Part shown: in pieces, positions 1 through 8,033 of the stretch
Layout of the letters: every line of letters starts with the position of its first letter
Numbering within the stretch: position 1 is the first letter of the stretch
Source of the DNA: an uncultured Bryobacteraceae bacterium
GTDB lineage: Bacteria; Acidobacteriota; Terriglobia; Bryobacterales; Bryobacteraceae
NCBI GenBank assembly: GCA_938027685.1
Contig: CALJAM010000008.1
Coordinates: forward strand, 62,001-126,000
Reading direction: 5' to 3'
DNA length: 64,000 bases
Made by a program: the position numbers and the translations under genes
The notes under the pieces: model-generated
Databases searched by the model: none
What the model was told of the DNA's origin: nothing
Seen by the model: the letters and a program-made list of their open reading frames with translations, nothing else

Positions 1-396
1 GTCCAGCCGGGCGCCCAGGGCCTCCTCGAACCAGTACTCGCCGGCGGCCACCCGCTGCAAGCATTTGATCATGACGTCGGGGCTGAGCGTTTTGCGGAGT
101 ATGCCGTGCACGCCCAGACGGATCGTCTGGTAGGCAAGCTCGAGCGGGATGGCTCGCACCCAGAGAATGATGCGGACCTCGGGTGCGCGGCGGCGTACGT
201 CACCCAAAGTTTCCAGTGTGATTTCCTCGTTGAGATCGACCAAGGCCAGATCGGGTTTTGTGGAGGAAAGCGTTTCGGCCAGCAAAGCCGATGCGTAGCA
301 AATTCCCACCAGGTCGAATTCGGCGACCGAGGACATGATGGCGGCAAAGCCTTTCGCCAGCACGGGCTGATCGGTATAAAGAAGAACGCGCGTCAT
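1..396 (-). CDS. Response regulator, receiver domain (3' end outside window)
   Basis: Reads from ATG at 396 to the window edge without a stop (132 codons). The visible part is a CheY-like receiver domain: a hydrophobic first strand with Asp9 (YTDQP), the phospho-acceptor Asp54 in DLALVDLNE, and a late LRKT lysine region. The layout matches NarL/FixJ-type regulators, in which an HTH DNA-binding domain follows, but that half lies outside the window, so the output domain is unknown. The start is supported by a GGGAAGC ribosome site and by a GCTATGAT -10 about 65 bases upstream. It is divergent from the PilZ/Tad block and could control it, which is inference. Confidence 0.8.
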   Translation of the reverse strand, partial: MTRVLLYTDQPVLAKGFAAIMSSVAEFDLVGICYASALLAETLSSTKPDLALVDLNEEITLETLGDVRRRAPEVRIILWVRAIPLELAYQTIRLGVHGILRKTLSPDVMIKCLQRVAAGEYWFEEALGARLD

Positions 397-882
397 GCTC
401 GCTTCCCGCCTTTCCGCGCCGGGCGCCAACTCCCGGACTACGCAGCCGTCGATGCCCGCATCATAGCAGAACTTTTCGCCGAAGGCCAGGGAAAAATTCG
501 TGAATGAGGGTAGAAAATGAGCCCCCCTTTGCTGGGACCATAACCGGGTACGTAGGCCGGGACTAGCCCAAGTTATGGAACCGTTCAGCCCATGACGTAG
601 GGGTGGTACCAGCGGTTTCATAACTGCTCGAGGGTCGATCGCGGCACCCGCAACAGCGCGCAAGCGCTCGCATATTCGTACGTTTATGGCCTCTTCTGGC
701 ACCGGTCCGGGATGCCGATCCCCTTCGAATGTCACCGCGGGGGTTAATTTCGTACCGGGCCGTCTGGATCGGACCGCTCACCTCTCTGGTTAACTTACCC
801 TCCCTTCTTTTTACGGGATTGGCCCTAAGGCGCTCAGGTCTTACCCTCAAGCGTGTACACCTTGGCGATGCGCAGGATGGTG
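397..882. other. Intergenic region between divergent response regulator and PilZ genes
   Basis: About 490 bases with no convincing coding sequence. The minus-strand promoter of the response regulator lies near 460. A weak plus-strand promoter candidate, TTGGCC (819-824), 17 bases, TACCCT (842-847), would serve the PilZ gene. I looked for a c-di-GMP riboswitch here because of the PilZ and pilus context and did not see its conserved core. Nothing else is supported. Confidence 0.5.
460..467 (-). promoter_or_regulatory. -10 element (GCTATGAT) of the response regulator gene
   Basis: On the minus strand the sequence reads GCTATGAT, with TATGAT at 460-465. No good -35 sits 16-18 bases upstream (best is TGGCCT). 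It predicts transcription starting near 453, giving a ~57-base leader. The same GCTATNAT form recurs before several other genes of this window. Confidence 0.5.
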
Positions 883-1278
883 ATGAGCAGCCCGCTTTAT
901 CCCGGAATTGAACGCAGGGGCCATCCCCGTCTGGCACTGGACCTGATTTGCCACCTCCAGTCCTGCACCACCACGCACTGGAAAGCGGCCGGTCGCACGG
1001 TCAACATCAGCCGCAGCGGCGTGCTGGTCGAGCTGGAACGGGCTCGGACTGCTCCGAGCCCTCCCCCACTCGGCAGCCGATTGCGCGTAGATATCGAACT
1101 GCCTGCGAGGCGAATCCTGCGCTGTCGTGGGCGCCTTGTACGCGTGGTGGACTCACAGGGAAACGGCACGCTCCTGGCGGTCGCCGTGGAGCGGATGGAG
1201 TTCCGGGACCACGCCCGTAAGCCGGTGGGCGGAATTCAAAGGGCCCGTTGGAGTGAGGTCGGAGGCTTGTTGATGTGA
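883..1278 (+). CDS. PilZ domain protein
   Basis: A 131-residue protein consisting of little more than one PilZ domain. The two signature motifs are visible: RRGHPR (the RxxxR motif, near residues 11-16) and NISRSG (the [D/N]xSxxG motif). PilZ domains bind cyclic di-GMP and relay it to motility, pili or polysaccharide export. ATG at 883 is preferred because AGGATGG lies just upstream; in-frame GTG 853 and ATG 868 and 877 are alternatives. The end overlaps the region where the next frame opens (GTG 1275), so it is probably the first gene of the transcript that runs into the pilus operon. c-di-GMP control of this pilus is inference. Confidence 0.8.
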   Translation: MSSPLYPGIERRGHPRLALDLICHLQSCTTTHWKAAGRTVNISRSGVLVELERARTAPSPPPLGSRLRVDIELPARRILRCRGRLVRVVDSQGNGTLLAVAVERMEFRDHARKPVGGIQRARWSEVGGLLM

Positions 1279-1298
1279 CGCCTGCGGAGAAAAGCCCG

Positions 1299-2966
1299 AT
1301 GACGAGGAAAGCAGGTCGCATGGTCATGGCTTTTTTCCCGTCGCTGACGGACGCGGCCTTCATCCTGCCGCTGATCTTTCTGTACCTGCGGCTCGAGGGC
1401 GCGCAGACCCTGTTGGGTGACGGGGACACGGGCTGGCACTTGCGCACCGGCGAGTGGATCCTGGCCAATGGGCGCGTCCCGGACCGCGACCTGTTCTCGT
1501 TCACCAAGGCCGGAGAGCCTTGGTACGCCTGGGAGTGGCTCTGGGACGTCCTCTTCGGCTGGCTGCACTTGCACTGGGGATTGGGCGCCGTCGTTTTCGC
1601 CAGCAGTCTTGTGCTCGCGTTGACGTTCGCGCTGCTGTTCCGCCTGGTGCGACGCGCCTGCGATCACGAATTCATCGCCATCGCGCTGACCATCACCGCC
1701 TGCGGCGCTTCCGCCCTGCACTGGCTGGCGCGCCCTCACCTGTTCACCCTGCTGTTGCTGGTCATCCTCCTTTCGATTCTCGAGCGGGCACGCGAGGGAA
1801 GGAGTCGGCTGCTGCTATGGATTCCCCTGCTTATGATCCCTTGGACGAACCTGCATGGGGGCTTTATCGCGGGCATCATGGTGGTTGTTGCGTATGCCGC
1901 GGGTGAAGCAACGGTCTGGTTGGTGAGTGCGGACCCCGAGCGCAATCGCGCCGCTCTTGCGCGCGCCCGACTCTACGCGTGGACGGCGGCCGCTGCGCTG
2001 GCCGCGAGCCTCCTCAACCCATACGGCTACAAACTCCACCTGCACATTTGGCGCTACCTGCGCGACCCCTTCCTGTACCGCACGATCCTGGAGTATCAAT
2101 CCGCCGATTTCCAGCGTGCCGACGCGGTGTTTTTCCAACTGCTGCTCCTGGTGGGCGCGGTGGCGGCATGGCGCGCCCTGCGCCGCGGCGAGTTCACGAC
2201 GCCGATCCTCTATCTGCTCTGGGGCCAGGCGGCGTTGTTTGCGGTACGCAATGTTCCCATTTTCGCCATCGTCATTGCGCCCGGCGCGGCTGCGGCCCTG
2301 CGCGAAACCCTGGAAGAGTTGGCCGCAGCGCCGGTGCGCGAACGCCTGCGCCGCTGGGCGCGCGGGCTGCTCGACGGCGTCGCAGATTTTGCGCAGCTGG
2401 ACCGCCTCCCGCGCTTGCACGCCGCCAGCTTAGCAGCCTCGTTGCTTCTTGGCGTTCTGCTGTCCGCCTCACCGGCATCTCCCCGGTTCCGCGCCGAATA
2501 CGATCCCAAGCGTTACCCCGCCCGCGTCATCGAGACCCTGGGCGCCGAGGCGCTCGCCGACCGCGTTTTCACCCACGACGAGTGGGGCGACTATCTCATC
2601 TACCGGCTGTTCCCCAAAGGCAAAGTTTTCGTGGACGGCCGCAGCGATTTCTACGGCTCGCGCTTCGATGAGGCGCTGCTGAACACGATGAATGCGCGCT
2701 GGGGCTGGGAGCAACACCTGGCCGGCTACGGCGTCGAAACCGTGCTGCTGCCGGTGGAAGCGCCGCTCACCGGGGCGCTGAAAGCCTCGCCGCGCTGGCG
2801 CGTGGTCTACGACGACGGCATGGCCATCGTTTTTCGCCTCGTGCGCGAGCCTGACGCAAGTTCCATTGTCTCGACAGGCGATGGGAGCGGCCGCGATCGG
2901 AGGGCGTCGCGGCCGCAAAATCTCAACCAGCCCGAAACCCAACTTCCAAGGAGGAGCAACTCATGA
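1299..2966 (+). CDS. Polytopic membrane protein, GT-C glycosyltransferase-like
   Basis: A 555-residue protein with about 9-10 predicted membrane helices in the first ~390 residues, followed by a C-terminal extracytoplasmic domain of ~150 residues. An early loop carries GDGDTGWHLRTGEW, where GT-C enzymes carry acidic catalytic residues. The substrate cannot be told. ATG 1299 is chosen because GGAGAAAAG precedes it; GTG 1275 would overlap the PilZ stop. The stop overlaps the Flp pilin start (TCATGA at 2962-2966), so it is translationally coupled to the pilin and may modify the pilus or its anchor. That role is inference from position. Confidence 0.7.
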   Translation: MTRKAGRMVMAFFPSLTDAAFILPLIFLYLRLEGAQTLLGDGDTGWHLRTGEWILANGRVPDRDLFSFTKAGEPWYAWEWLWDVLFGWLHLHWGLGAVVFASSLVLALTFALLFRLVRRACDHEFIAIALTITACGASALHWLARPHLFTLLLLVILLSILERAREGRSRLLLWIPLLMIPWTNLHGGFIAGIMVVVAYAAGEATVWLVSADPERNRAALARARLYAWTAAAALAASLLNPYGYKLHLHIWRYLRDPFLYRTILEYQSADFQRADAVFFQLLLLVGAVAAWRALRRGEFTTPILYLLWGQAALFAVRNVPIFAIVIAPGAAAALRETLEELAAAPVRERLRRWARGLLDGVADFAQLDRLPRLHAASLAASLLLGVLLSASPASPRFRAEYDPKRYPARVIETLGAEALADRVFTHDEWGDYLIYRLFPKGKVFVDGRSDFYGSRFDEALLNTMNARWGWEQHLAGYGVETVLLPVEAPLTGALKASPRWRVVYDDGMAIVFRLVREPDASSIVSTGDGSGRDRRASRPQNLNQPETQLPRRSNS

Positions 2967-3154
2967 AACTCGTGAAGAACTTTCTGCGCGACGAGTCCGG
3001 CCAGGACTTGATCGAGTACGCGCTGCTGCTGGCGTTCATCTGCCTGTTCTCGGCCGCGGTGTTCATCACCGTGGGCCAGGACGTCTCGGGCATCTGGAGC
3101 ACGGCCAAGACCCGAACTGCTTCAGCCGTCAGCGCCGGTCAGGCTAGCAGCTAG
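2963..3154 (+). CDS. flp: Flp/Fap-type pilin 1
   Basis: A 63-residue class IVb (Flp) pilin: short charged leader, then DESGQDLIEYALLLAFICLF, the family hallmark of a Gly processing site, Glu/Tyr pair and a hydrophobic helix. The prepilin peptidase would cut after the Gly preceding QDLIEY. It is the major structural subunit of Tad pili. A strong AAGGAGGAG site lies just upstream and the ATG overlaps the previous stop. A perfect hairpin follows the stop at 3165-3192. No prepilin peptidase gene is in the window. Confidence 0.92.
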   Translation: MKLVKNFLRDESGQDLIEYALLLAFICLFSAAVFITVGQDVSGIWSTAKTRTASAVSAGQASS

Positions 3155-3164
3155 GGGGACACCT

Positions 3165-3192
3165 GGGGAGGCGAGCTGCGGCTCGCCTCCCC
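3165..3192 (+). promoter_or_regulatory. Perfect 12-bp stem-loop between the two pilin genes
   Basis: GGGGAGGCGAGC, loop TGCG, GCTCGCCTCCCC: 12 uninterrupted pairs with a 4-base loop, lying in the 60-base gap between the two pilin genes. No T-run follows, so it is not a classic intrinsic terminator. It may stabilise the 3' end of the upstream pilin mRNA or partly attenuate transcription, making the first pilin more abundant than the downstream assembly genes. Confidence 0.6.
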
Positions 3193-3214
3193 TCGCATCC
3201 GTCGGGAGGCAACC

Positions 3215-3391
3215 ATGTGTTGGCAACGATTGCTCGATAGCGGCGGCCAGGACCTCATCGAGTACTCGCTCATCCTGGCCCTCGTGTGTCTGCTGGGTGC
3301 GGCGGCCCTGATGTCGGTGGGTCAGGACGTCAGCGCCATCTGGAGCATCGTCAACAGCCGTCTTTTTGAAGCTGCATCCACGGAAAGCTGA
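3215..3391 (+). CDS. flp: Flp-type pilin 2
   Basis: A 58-residue ORF: MCWQRLLDSGGQDLIEYSL opens it, followed by a hydrophobic helix and VGQDVSAIWS, closely parallel to pilin 1 (VGQDVSGIWS). It keeps the GGQDLIEY processing and helix motif but has a shorter, Cys-containing leader. GGGAGG lies 5 bases before the ATG. The C-terminal tail differs (NSRLFEAASTES). It is a tandem duplicate and could be a minor or alternative pilin subunit. Confidence 0.88.
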   Translation: MCWQRLLDSGGQDLIEYSLILALVCLLGAAALMSVGQDVSAIWSIVNSRLFEAASTES

Positions 3392-3434
3392 TGAAAGCCG
3401 TGGAGGGCGGCGGTTTGGGCAGGAGGTGAGAGAT

Positions 3435-4592
3435 ATGCGGCCGCTGAGAGCGGCGCTTCTGACGGCAAGCCGGCAGCTGCTGACGCCCGCGCGGCAGGTG
3501 CTTGCAGAGTACGGCGCGCAGGTGGTTTTCGAGCAGGGCGCGTTGGTCGACGCGGGCGCCGCGCTTTCCCGCGTGGCTCAAGCCCGACCGGATGTGGTGC
3601 TGGCCGAGATCGACGAGCTGGGTGACCGGATGGCGGAGTTGTTCCGGGAGATCCGGGCCATGGAAGGCTCGCCTTTGATCGTTGCGCTGCACGGGGCGGC
3701 GGACGCCGAGCGAATCCTGGCGGCCATGCGAGCCGGCGCGTGCGAGTTCGTCTACCCGCCGCTCGAGGTCCACCTGAAGGCGGCGCTGGAGCGGGTGGCC
3801 GGGGAGCTCACGGGCAGGAGGCGCCGGAGCGCGGGAGGCAAGACGTTGGGCTTTTTCTCCGCCAAAGGCGGTTGCGGGGCGACGACGGTGGCCTGTCATG
3901 TGGCGGTGGAACTGCAGCGGCAGACGCCGCAGAAGATCCTGCTGGCGGACCTGGATCTTGAAACGGGCCTCATTCGCTTCCTGATGAAAACCAGGTCGGA
4001 GTACTCGGTATTGGACGCCGCTCACAATATTGATCGCCTGGACGAGCATTTTTGGCGTGCCCTGATCTCGAATGGCATGCCGCGTCTGGAGGTCATCGCC
4101 GCGCCCGCCGTGGCCGCCTCGGTCGAACCGCCGCGCGACGAAGCCTTCCAGCGCGTGATCCGTTTTGCGCGGACGCTGTACGACTGGATCGTCGTGGACC
4201 TGGGTCGCAGCCTCAACCCGCGCACGATGACGGCGCTCGAGGAAATCGACCAGGGCTTTCTGGTCACCACGCTGGAAGTGCCCGCTCTGTACCAGGCCAA
4301 GCAGTTGATCACCACGCTGCTTTCGAGCGGCTATGGCGCCGACCGCCTGCGCGTCATCCTCAATCGAACGCCCAAGCGGCCGGAGGTCACGCTGGAGGAG
4401 GTCCAGACCATGCTGGGACTGCCCGTGTATGCAGCTCTGCCGAACGACTACGCCGCGTTGAACGAGGCGTACACCGAAGGCGAATTGTTGGAATCCGGGA
4501 GCGGACTGGCGTCTCAGTTCGCTCGCCTGGCGGCCAGGATTGCGAACCTGCCGGAACCGCGCAAGAGGACAAGATTTTCTCTGCTGGGGTGA
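3435..4592 (+). CDS. cpaE: Tad pilus localisation ATPase TadZ/CpaE
   Basis: A 385-residue protein with an N-terminal receiver-like domain (~1-125) and a C-terminal ParA/MinD-type domain (~135-385). TadZ/CpaE proteins sit at the cell pole and recruit the Tad machinery. The deviant Walker box reads SAKGGCGATT (residues 142-151): the signature Lys144 is kept but the P-loop Lys is Ala149. The receiver-like domain has Glu58 (VVLAEID) where the phosphorylated Asp would be, so it is probably a pseudo-receiver. ATG 3435 is chosen over the upstream in-frame ATG 3366 because AGGAGGTGAG at 3421-3430 is a near-perfect ribosome site and 3366 lies inside the pilin gene. Confidence 0.88.
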   Translation: MRPLRAALLTASRQLLTPARQVLAEYGAQVVFEQGALVDAGAALSRVAQARPDVVLAEIDELGDRMAELFREIRAMEGSPLIVALHGAADAERILAAMRAGACEFVYPPLEVHLKAALERVAGELTGRRRRSAGGKTLGFFSAKGGCGATTVACHVAVELQRQTPQKILLADLDLETGLIRFLMKTRSEYSVLDAAHNIDRLDEHFWRALISNGMPRLEVIAAPAVAASVEPPRDEAFQRVIRFARTLYDWIVVDLGRSLNPRTMTALEEIDQGFLVTTLEVPALYQAKQLITTLLSSGYGADRLRVILNRTPKRPEVTLEEVQTMLGLPVYAALPNDYAALNEAYTEGELLESGSGLASQFARLAARIANLPEPRKRTRFSLLG

Positions 4593-4595
4593 GAT

Positions 4596-5930
4596 ATGGC
4601 GACCGCGGCACACAGACAAGAACTTCCGCCGGTGCGGCCCTTGCGCCGCCCGGCGCCGCCCGAACACCAGGAACTGAAATTCACGCTGCACCGTAAGCTG
4701 CTGGACCGCATCAACCTGGAAGTGCTCTCGACGCTGCCCACCGAACGCGCACGCGTGGAGATTCGCACGGCGGTGGCGCGGCTCATCGAAGAGGAGAAGA
4801 CTCCGCTGAGCATGGTGGAGAAGGACCGCATCATCGAGGAAGTGCTCAACGAGGTCTTCGGTCTGGGGCCGCTGGAGCCGCTGTTGCAGGACCCGACCCT
4901 TTCGGACATTCTGGTGACCACGCCCAAGATGGTCTACGTCGAGCGGGACGGCAAGCTTTACCGCACGCCCGTGCAGTTCAAGGACGACGCCCACCTGCTG
5001 CGGATCATCGAGAAAATCGTCTCCCGGGTGGGGCGGCGCATCGACGAGTCGTCGCCCATGGTGGACGCGCGCCTACCGGATGGATCGCGCATCAACGCCG
5101 TCATCCCGCCGATCGCCATCGACGGGCCGCTGCTGTCGATCCGCCGCTTCCGCGCCGATCGGTTGCAGGCCGAGGAGTTGCTGGCCAACCTGACGCTGAC
5201 CCAGGAGATGCTGACGCTGCTCGAAGCCTGCGTCAAGGCGCGACTGAACATCATCATCTCGGGAGGCACGGGAGCGGGCAAGACTACGCTGCTCAACGTA
5301 CTCTCCACTTACATTCCCGAGGACGAGCGCATCATCACCATCGAGGACGCGGCCGAGCTCCAGTTGCGGCAGGTTCACGTCGCACGAATGGAAACGCGCC
5401 CGCCCAACATCGAAGGGCAGGGCGCGATCAAGCAGCGGCAACTGGTGATCAACGCGCTGCGCATGCGGCCGGATCGCATCATCGTGGGCGAGGTGCGGGG
5501 CGAGGAGGCGCTCGACATGCTCCAAGCCATGAACACCGGGCACGACGGCTCGCTCACCACGATTCACGCCAACTCGCCGCGTGACGCCATCAGCCGCCTG
5601 GAGGTGATGGTATCGCTGGCCAATGCCAACATCAGCCTGCGCGCCATCCGCCAACAGGTGGCCTCGGCCATCGATCTGTTCGTGCACCTGGCGCGGCTGA
5701 GCGACGGCAGCCGGCGCATCACGCACATTACCGAGTGCGTGGGGATGGAGGGCGATCAGGTCACGTTGCAGGACATCTTCGTGTTCGAGAAGACCGGCCT
5801 GGGGCCGGGCGGTAAGGTGCTGGGGCGCTTCCGCCCGACCGGCATCCGGCCGCGCTTTAGCGACCGGCTCGCGGCGTGCGGCATCCACCTGCCGGCGAGC
5901 ACCTTCCAAACCATCGTGGAGATCGGCTAG
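4596..5930 (+). CDS. cpaF: Tad pilus assembly ATPase TadA/CpaF
   Basis: A 444-residue secretion ATPase of the VirB11/CpaF family that powers Flp pilus extension. An N-terminal helical region (~25-110) is followed by a RecA-like core with Walker [10 protein letters not shown] (223-231), an Asp box [12 protein letters not shown] (247-258), a Walker-B-like region [16 protein letters not shown] (294-309) and a His box [11 protein letters not shown] (316-326). All catalytic motifs look intact, in contrast to the neighbouring TadZ. It starts 3 bases after the cpaE stop. The last ~50 residues are a family-typical variable tail. Confidence 0.95.
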   Translation: MATAAHRQELPPVRPLRRPAPPEHQELKFTLHRKLLDRINLEVLSTLPTERARVEIRTAVARLIEEEKTPLSMVEKDRIIEEVLNEVFGLGPLEPLLQDPTLSDILVTTPKMVYVERDGKLYRTPVQFKDDAHLLRIIEKIVSRVGRRIDESSPMVDARLPDGSRINAVIPPIAIDGPLLSIRRFRADRLQAEELLANLTLTQEMLTLLEACVKARLNIIISGGTGAGKTTLLNVLSTYIPEDERIITIEDAAELQLRQVHVARMETRPPNIEGQGAIKQRQLVINALRMRPDRIIVGEVRGEEALDMLQAMNTGHDGSLTTIHANSPRDAISRLEVMVSLANANISLRAIRQQVASAIDLFVHLARLSDGSRRITHITECVGMEGDQVTLQDIFVFEKTGLGPGGKVLGRFRPTGIRPRFSDRLAACGIHLPASTFQTIVEIG

Positions 5931-5938
5931 GAGGCGCC

Positions 5939-6907
5939 ATGCCGTACCTTTGGCTGCTGTTGTTCGTGGTGATGTTCGCGCTCGTGTTGCTGGCGGTGAG
6001 TCTGGGCCTACGCCTGCTGGAAGCCGAGCGCAAGAAGCGTGTCGCCAGCATGCTGCAAACCGTCGCCGGTCGGATTTACCCGGAGGAGGCGCGGATACTG
6101 GTTCGTCAGGCGATCGGGACCTCGAAGCTGGAATCGGCGCTGACACGATGGCCGGTGACCGCGCGGCTCGAGAGATGGATCCGGCAAGCCGGGCTGGACT
6201 GGAATCCCGCGCAGGTGCTGGCCGCATCAGTGCTTCTTGCCGTGGTCGGCGCATTGGCGGGCACGCAGGTGCGCCTCCTGATGCTGCCGTGGCTGAGCTC
6301 ACTCGGGCTGGCCGTCGCGTTCGGCGGCCTGCCCCTGTGGATCATCAGCCGACGCCGCGCGCGGCGGCTCGCTTTGTTCGAGCGGCAATTCCCCGAGGCG
6401 CTGGACTTCCTGGCGCGCTCGCTGCGGGCGGGTCACTCGATCGCCGCAGGCATGGAAATGCTTTCGGTCGAGCTGCCTCCTCCGCTCGGTCCGGAGTTCC
6501 GCATTGTCTTCGAGGAAAACAACCTGGGCGCGCCGCTCGAGGTGGCTCTGCGGCGTCTGGTGGATCGGGTTCCCTTGATGGACGTTCGCTTCTTCGTCTC
6601 CGCCGTCCTGTTGCAACGGCAGACGGGCGGCAATCTGGCCGAGATCCTCCGCAATCTGGCGCGTGTCATTCGCGAGCGTTTCCAGTTGAAAGGTCACGTG
6701 CGGGCCATGAGCGCGCATGGGCGAATCACGGCGGCCATCCTTACCGTGCTTCCCGTCGTGACCCTGCTCGGGTTGATGTTGCTGGCCCCGGATTACCTGC
6801 GGGGCATGGCGCGCGACGAGCACGGCCGATACCTGATCGCCGCCGCCATCATCGGCCAGGTCACCGGTTACTTCCTGATGCGGCGCATCACCCACATCAA
6901 GATCTGA
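5939..6907 (+). CDS. tadB: Tad pilus inner-membrane platform protein TadB
   Basis: A 322-residue protein with an N-terminal membrane helix, a second pair of helices near 100-140, a T2SSF (GspF-like) cytoplasmic domain (FPEALDFLARSLRAGHS to RQTGGNLAEIL), and two C-terminal helices. TadB and TadC form the inner-membrane platform that couples TadA to the pilus. ATG 5939 is preferred to in-frame upstream codons because GGAGGCGCC precedes it and the protein then opens directly with a membrane helix. It starts 8 bases after the cpaF stop. Confidence 0.92.
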   Translation: MPYLWLLLFVVMFALVLLAVSLGLRLLEAERKKRVASMLQTVAGRIYPEEARILVRQAIGTSKLESALTRWPVTARLERWIRQAGLDWNPAQVLAASVLLAVVGALAGTQVRLLMLPWLSSLGLAVAFGGLPLWIISRRRARRLALFERQFPEALDFLARSLRAGHSIAAGMEMLSVELPPPLGPEFRIVFEENNLGAPLEVALRRLVDRVPLMDVRFFVSAVLLQRQTGGNLAEILRNLARVIRERFQLKGHVRAMSAHGRITAAILTVLPVVTLLGLMLLAPDYLRGMARDEHGRYLIAAAIIGQVTGYFLMRRITHIKI

Positions 6908-6917
6908 GGAGAAGAGC

Positions 6918-7856
6918 ATGGCAGGCTTTATTTCCCTTGCGCTGTTTGCCTTGCTGGCGGCGACCATCACTTGGTACGGCTACCGGATTTACGTGCGCCC
7001 GGGGCGCATCTTCGAACAGGTCAGCGGCGCCGCGGGCGCGGTTGCTGCCGATCCGCTCGCTCCGGCGAACGGCATACCCGGCTTCGCGGTGCGCACCATC
7101 CGGATGATCGGCCGGCAGGTTCCGGTGTCGCCCCAGGAGGCCTCGCTGGCCCGACGCGAGCTGATCGCGGCGGGATTTCGGTCGGACGCGGCGTTGTACA
7201 CCTACTACGGATTGAAAGTGCTGCTTGCAGCGGCCTTCGCCGCACTGGCGTTCCTGGTCCGCGCGGAAGTGACCTCGTTGGGGATCCTGCGAATGGCGCT
7301 GATCGGCGGCGCAACCTTCGTGGGTTACTTTCTGCCCACCTTCGTGCTGGAGCGGCTTGTCTCCGCACGCCAGGAGCGCTTGCGCCATGCCCTGCCCGAC
7401 GCGCTCGACCTGCTCGTGGTGAGCGTGGAAGCGGGATTGGGCCTGGATCGGGCGTTGCAGAACGTGGCCGAAGAGATCGGCATCGCGCATCGGGATCTGG
7501 CCGAGGAGCTGAGCCTGGTTGCGCTCGAGGTGCGCGCGGGCAAGCGCCGAGCCGACGCCCTGCGCAACCTGGCCGATCGCACGGGCGAGCGTGAGATCCG
7601 GAACCTGGTTGCAGCCCTAGTCCAAACGGACCGCTTCGGCACCAGTTTGGCGGAATCGCTTCGGACTCATGCCGAGTTCATGCGGATCCAGCGGCGACAG
7701 GAAGCGGAGGAACGGGCCAACAAGGTGGGGGTGAAACTGGTCTTCCCCATTTTCTTCTGCATCCTGCCTTCCATGTTCATCATCGCGGGAGGACCCGCCA
7801 TGATCCAGATCTTTAAGAACCTGCTCCCGCTGGTGCGCGAGTCGTACTTGCCGTAA
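6918..7856 (+). CDS. tadC: Tad pilus inner-membrane platform protein TadC
   Basis: A 312-residue paralogue of TadB: N-terminal helix, two helices around 90-140, a T2SSF domain (LPDALDLLVVSVEAGLGLD ... TDRFGTSLAESLRTHAE), and a C-terminal helix (VFPIFFCILPSMFIIAGG). GAGGAGAAG precedes the start and the gap to tadB is 10 bases. It is the last recognisable Tad gene here; secretin (RcpA), CpaB/RcpC, TadE/F pseudopilins and the prepilin peptidase are absent from the window and must lie elsewhere if the pilus is functional. Confidence 0.92.
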   Translation: MAGFISLALFALLAATITWYGYRIYVRPGRIFEQVSGAAGAVAADPLAPANGIPGFAVRTIRMIGRQVPVSPQEASLARRELIAAGFRSDAALYTYYGLKVLLAAAFAALAFLVRAEVTSLGILRMALIGGATFVGYFLPTFVLERLVSARQERLRHALPDALDLLVVSVEAGLGLDRALQNVAEEIGIAHRDLAEELSLVALEVRAGKRRADALRNLADRTGEREIRNLVAALVQTDRFGTSLAESLRTHAEFMRIQRRQEAEERANKVGVKLVFPIFFCILPSMFIIAGGPAMIQIFKNLLPLVRESYLP

Positions 7857-7890
7857 GATCGTAAGGAAATTCTCGCAGGAGGTGAATGCG

Positions 7891-7986
7891 ATGGATCAAC
7901 AGACGCTTTCAACGATTCTGTTCATCGCGGCCGGCGTGGTGCTGGTGCTGTACATCATGCGGCGCCGCAAGCGCAAGATGGGTTGA
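7891..7986 (+). CDS. 31-residue single-span membrane peptide
   Basis: A short reading frame behind a strong site (GCAGGAGGTGA): MDQQTLSTILFIAAGVVLVL followed by YIMRRRKRKMG. It is one hydrophobic helix with a strongly basic cytoplasmic tail. It follows tadC by 34 bases and its stop overlaps the following frame. A good Shine-Dalgarno, perfect membrane-peptide architecture and the operon position argue that it is real; there is no family I recognise. It could be a small regulator or accessory of the pilus platform, but that is a guess. Confidence 0.6.
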   Translation: MDQQTLSTILFIAAGVVLVLYIMRRRKRKMG

Positions 7987-8033
7987 GCCCCGAGTCGGCG
8001 CGCCTGCATGGGCCCGCTCTGTCCGGCAAGCGG

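Noticed and set aside
400-882. Possible c-di-GMP riboswitch before the PilZ/Tad block
   Set aside because: The conserved core and GNRA tetraloop/receptor were not found.
3351-4994. 547-codon open frame on the minus strand
   Set aside because: Shadow of cpaE and cpaF; product is Arg/Gln-rich without family features, and both plus-strand genes have intact motifs.
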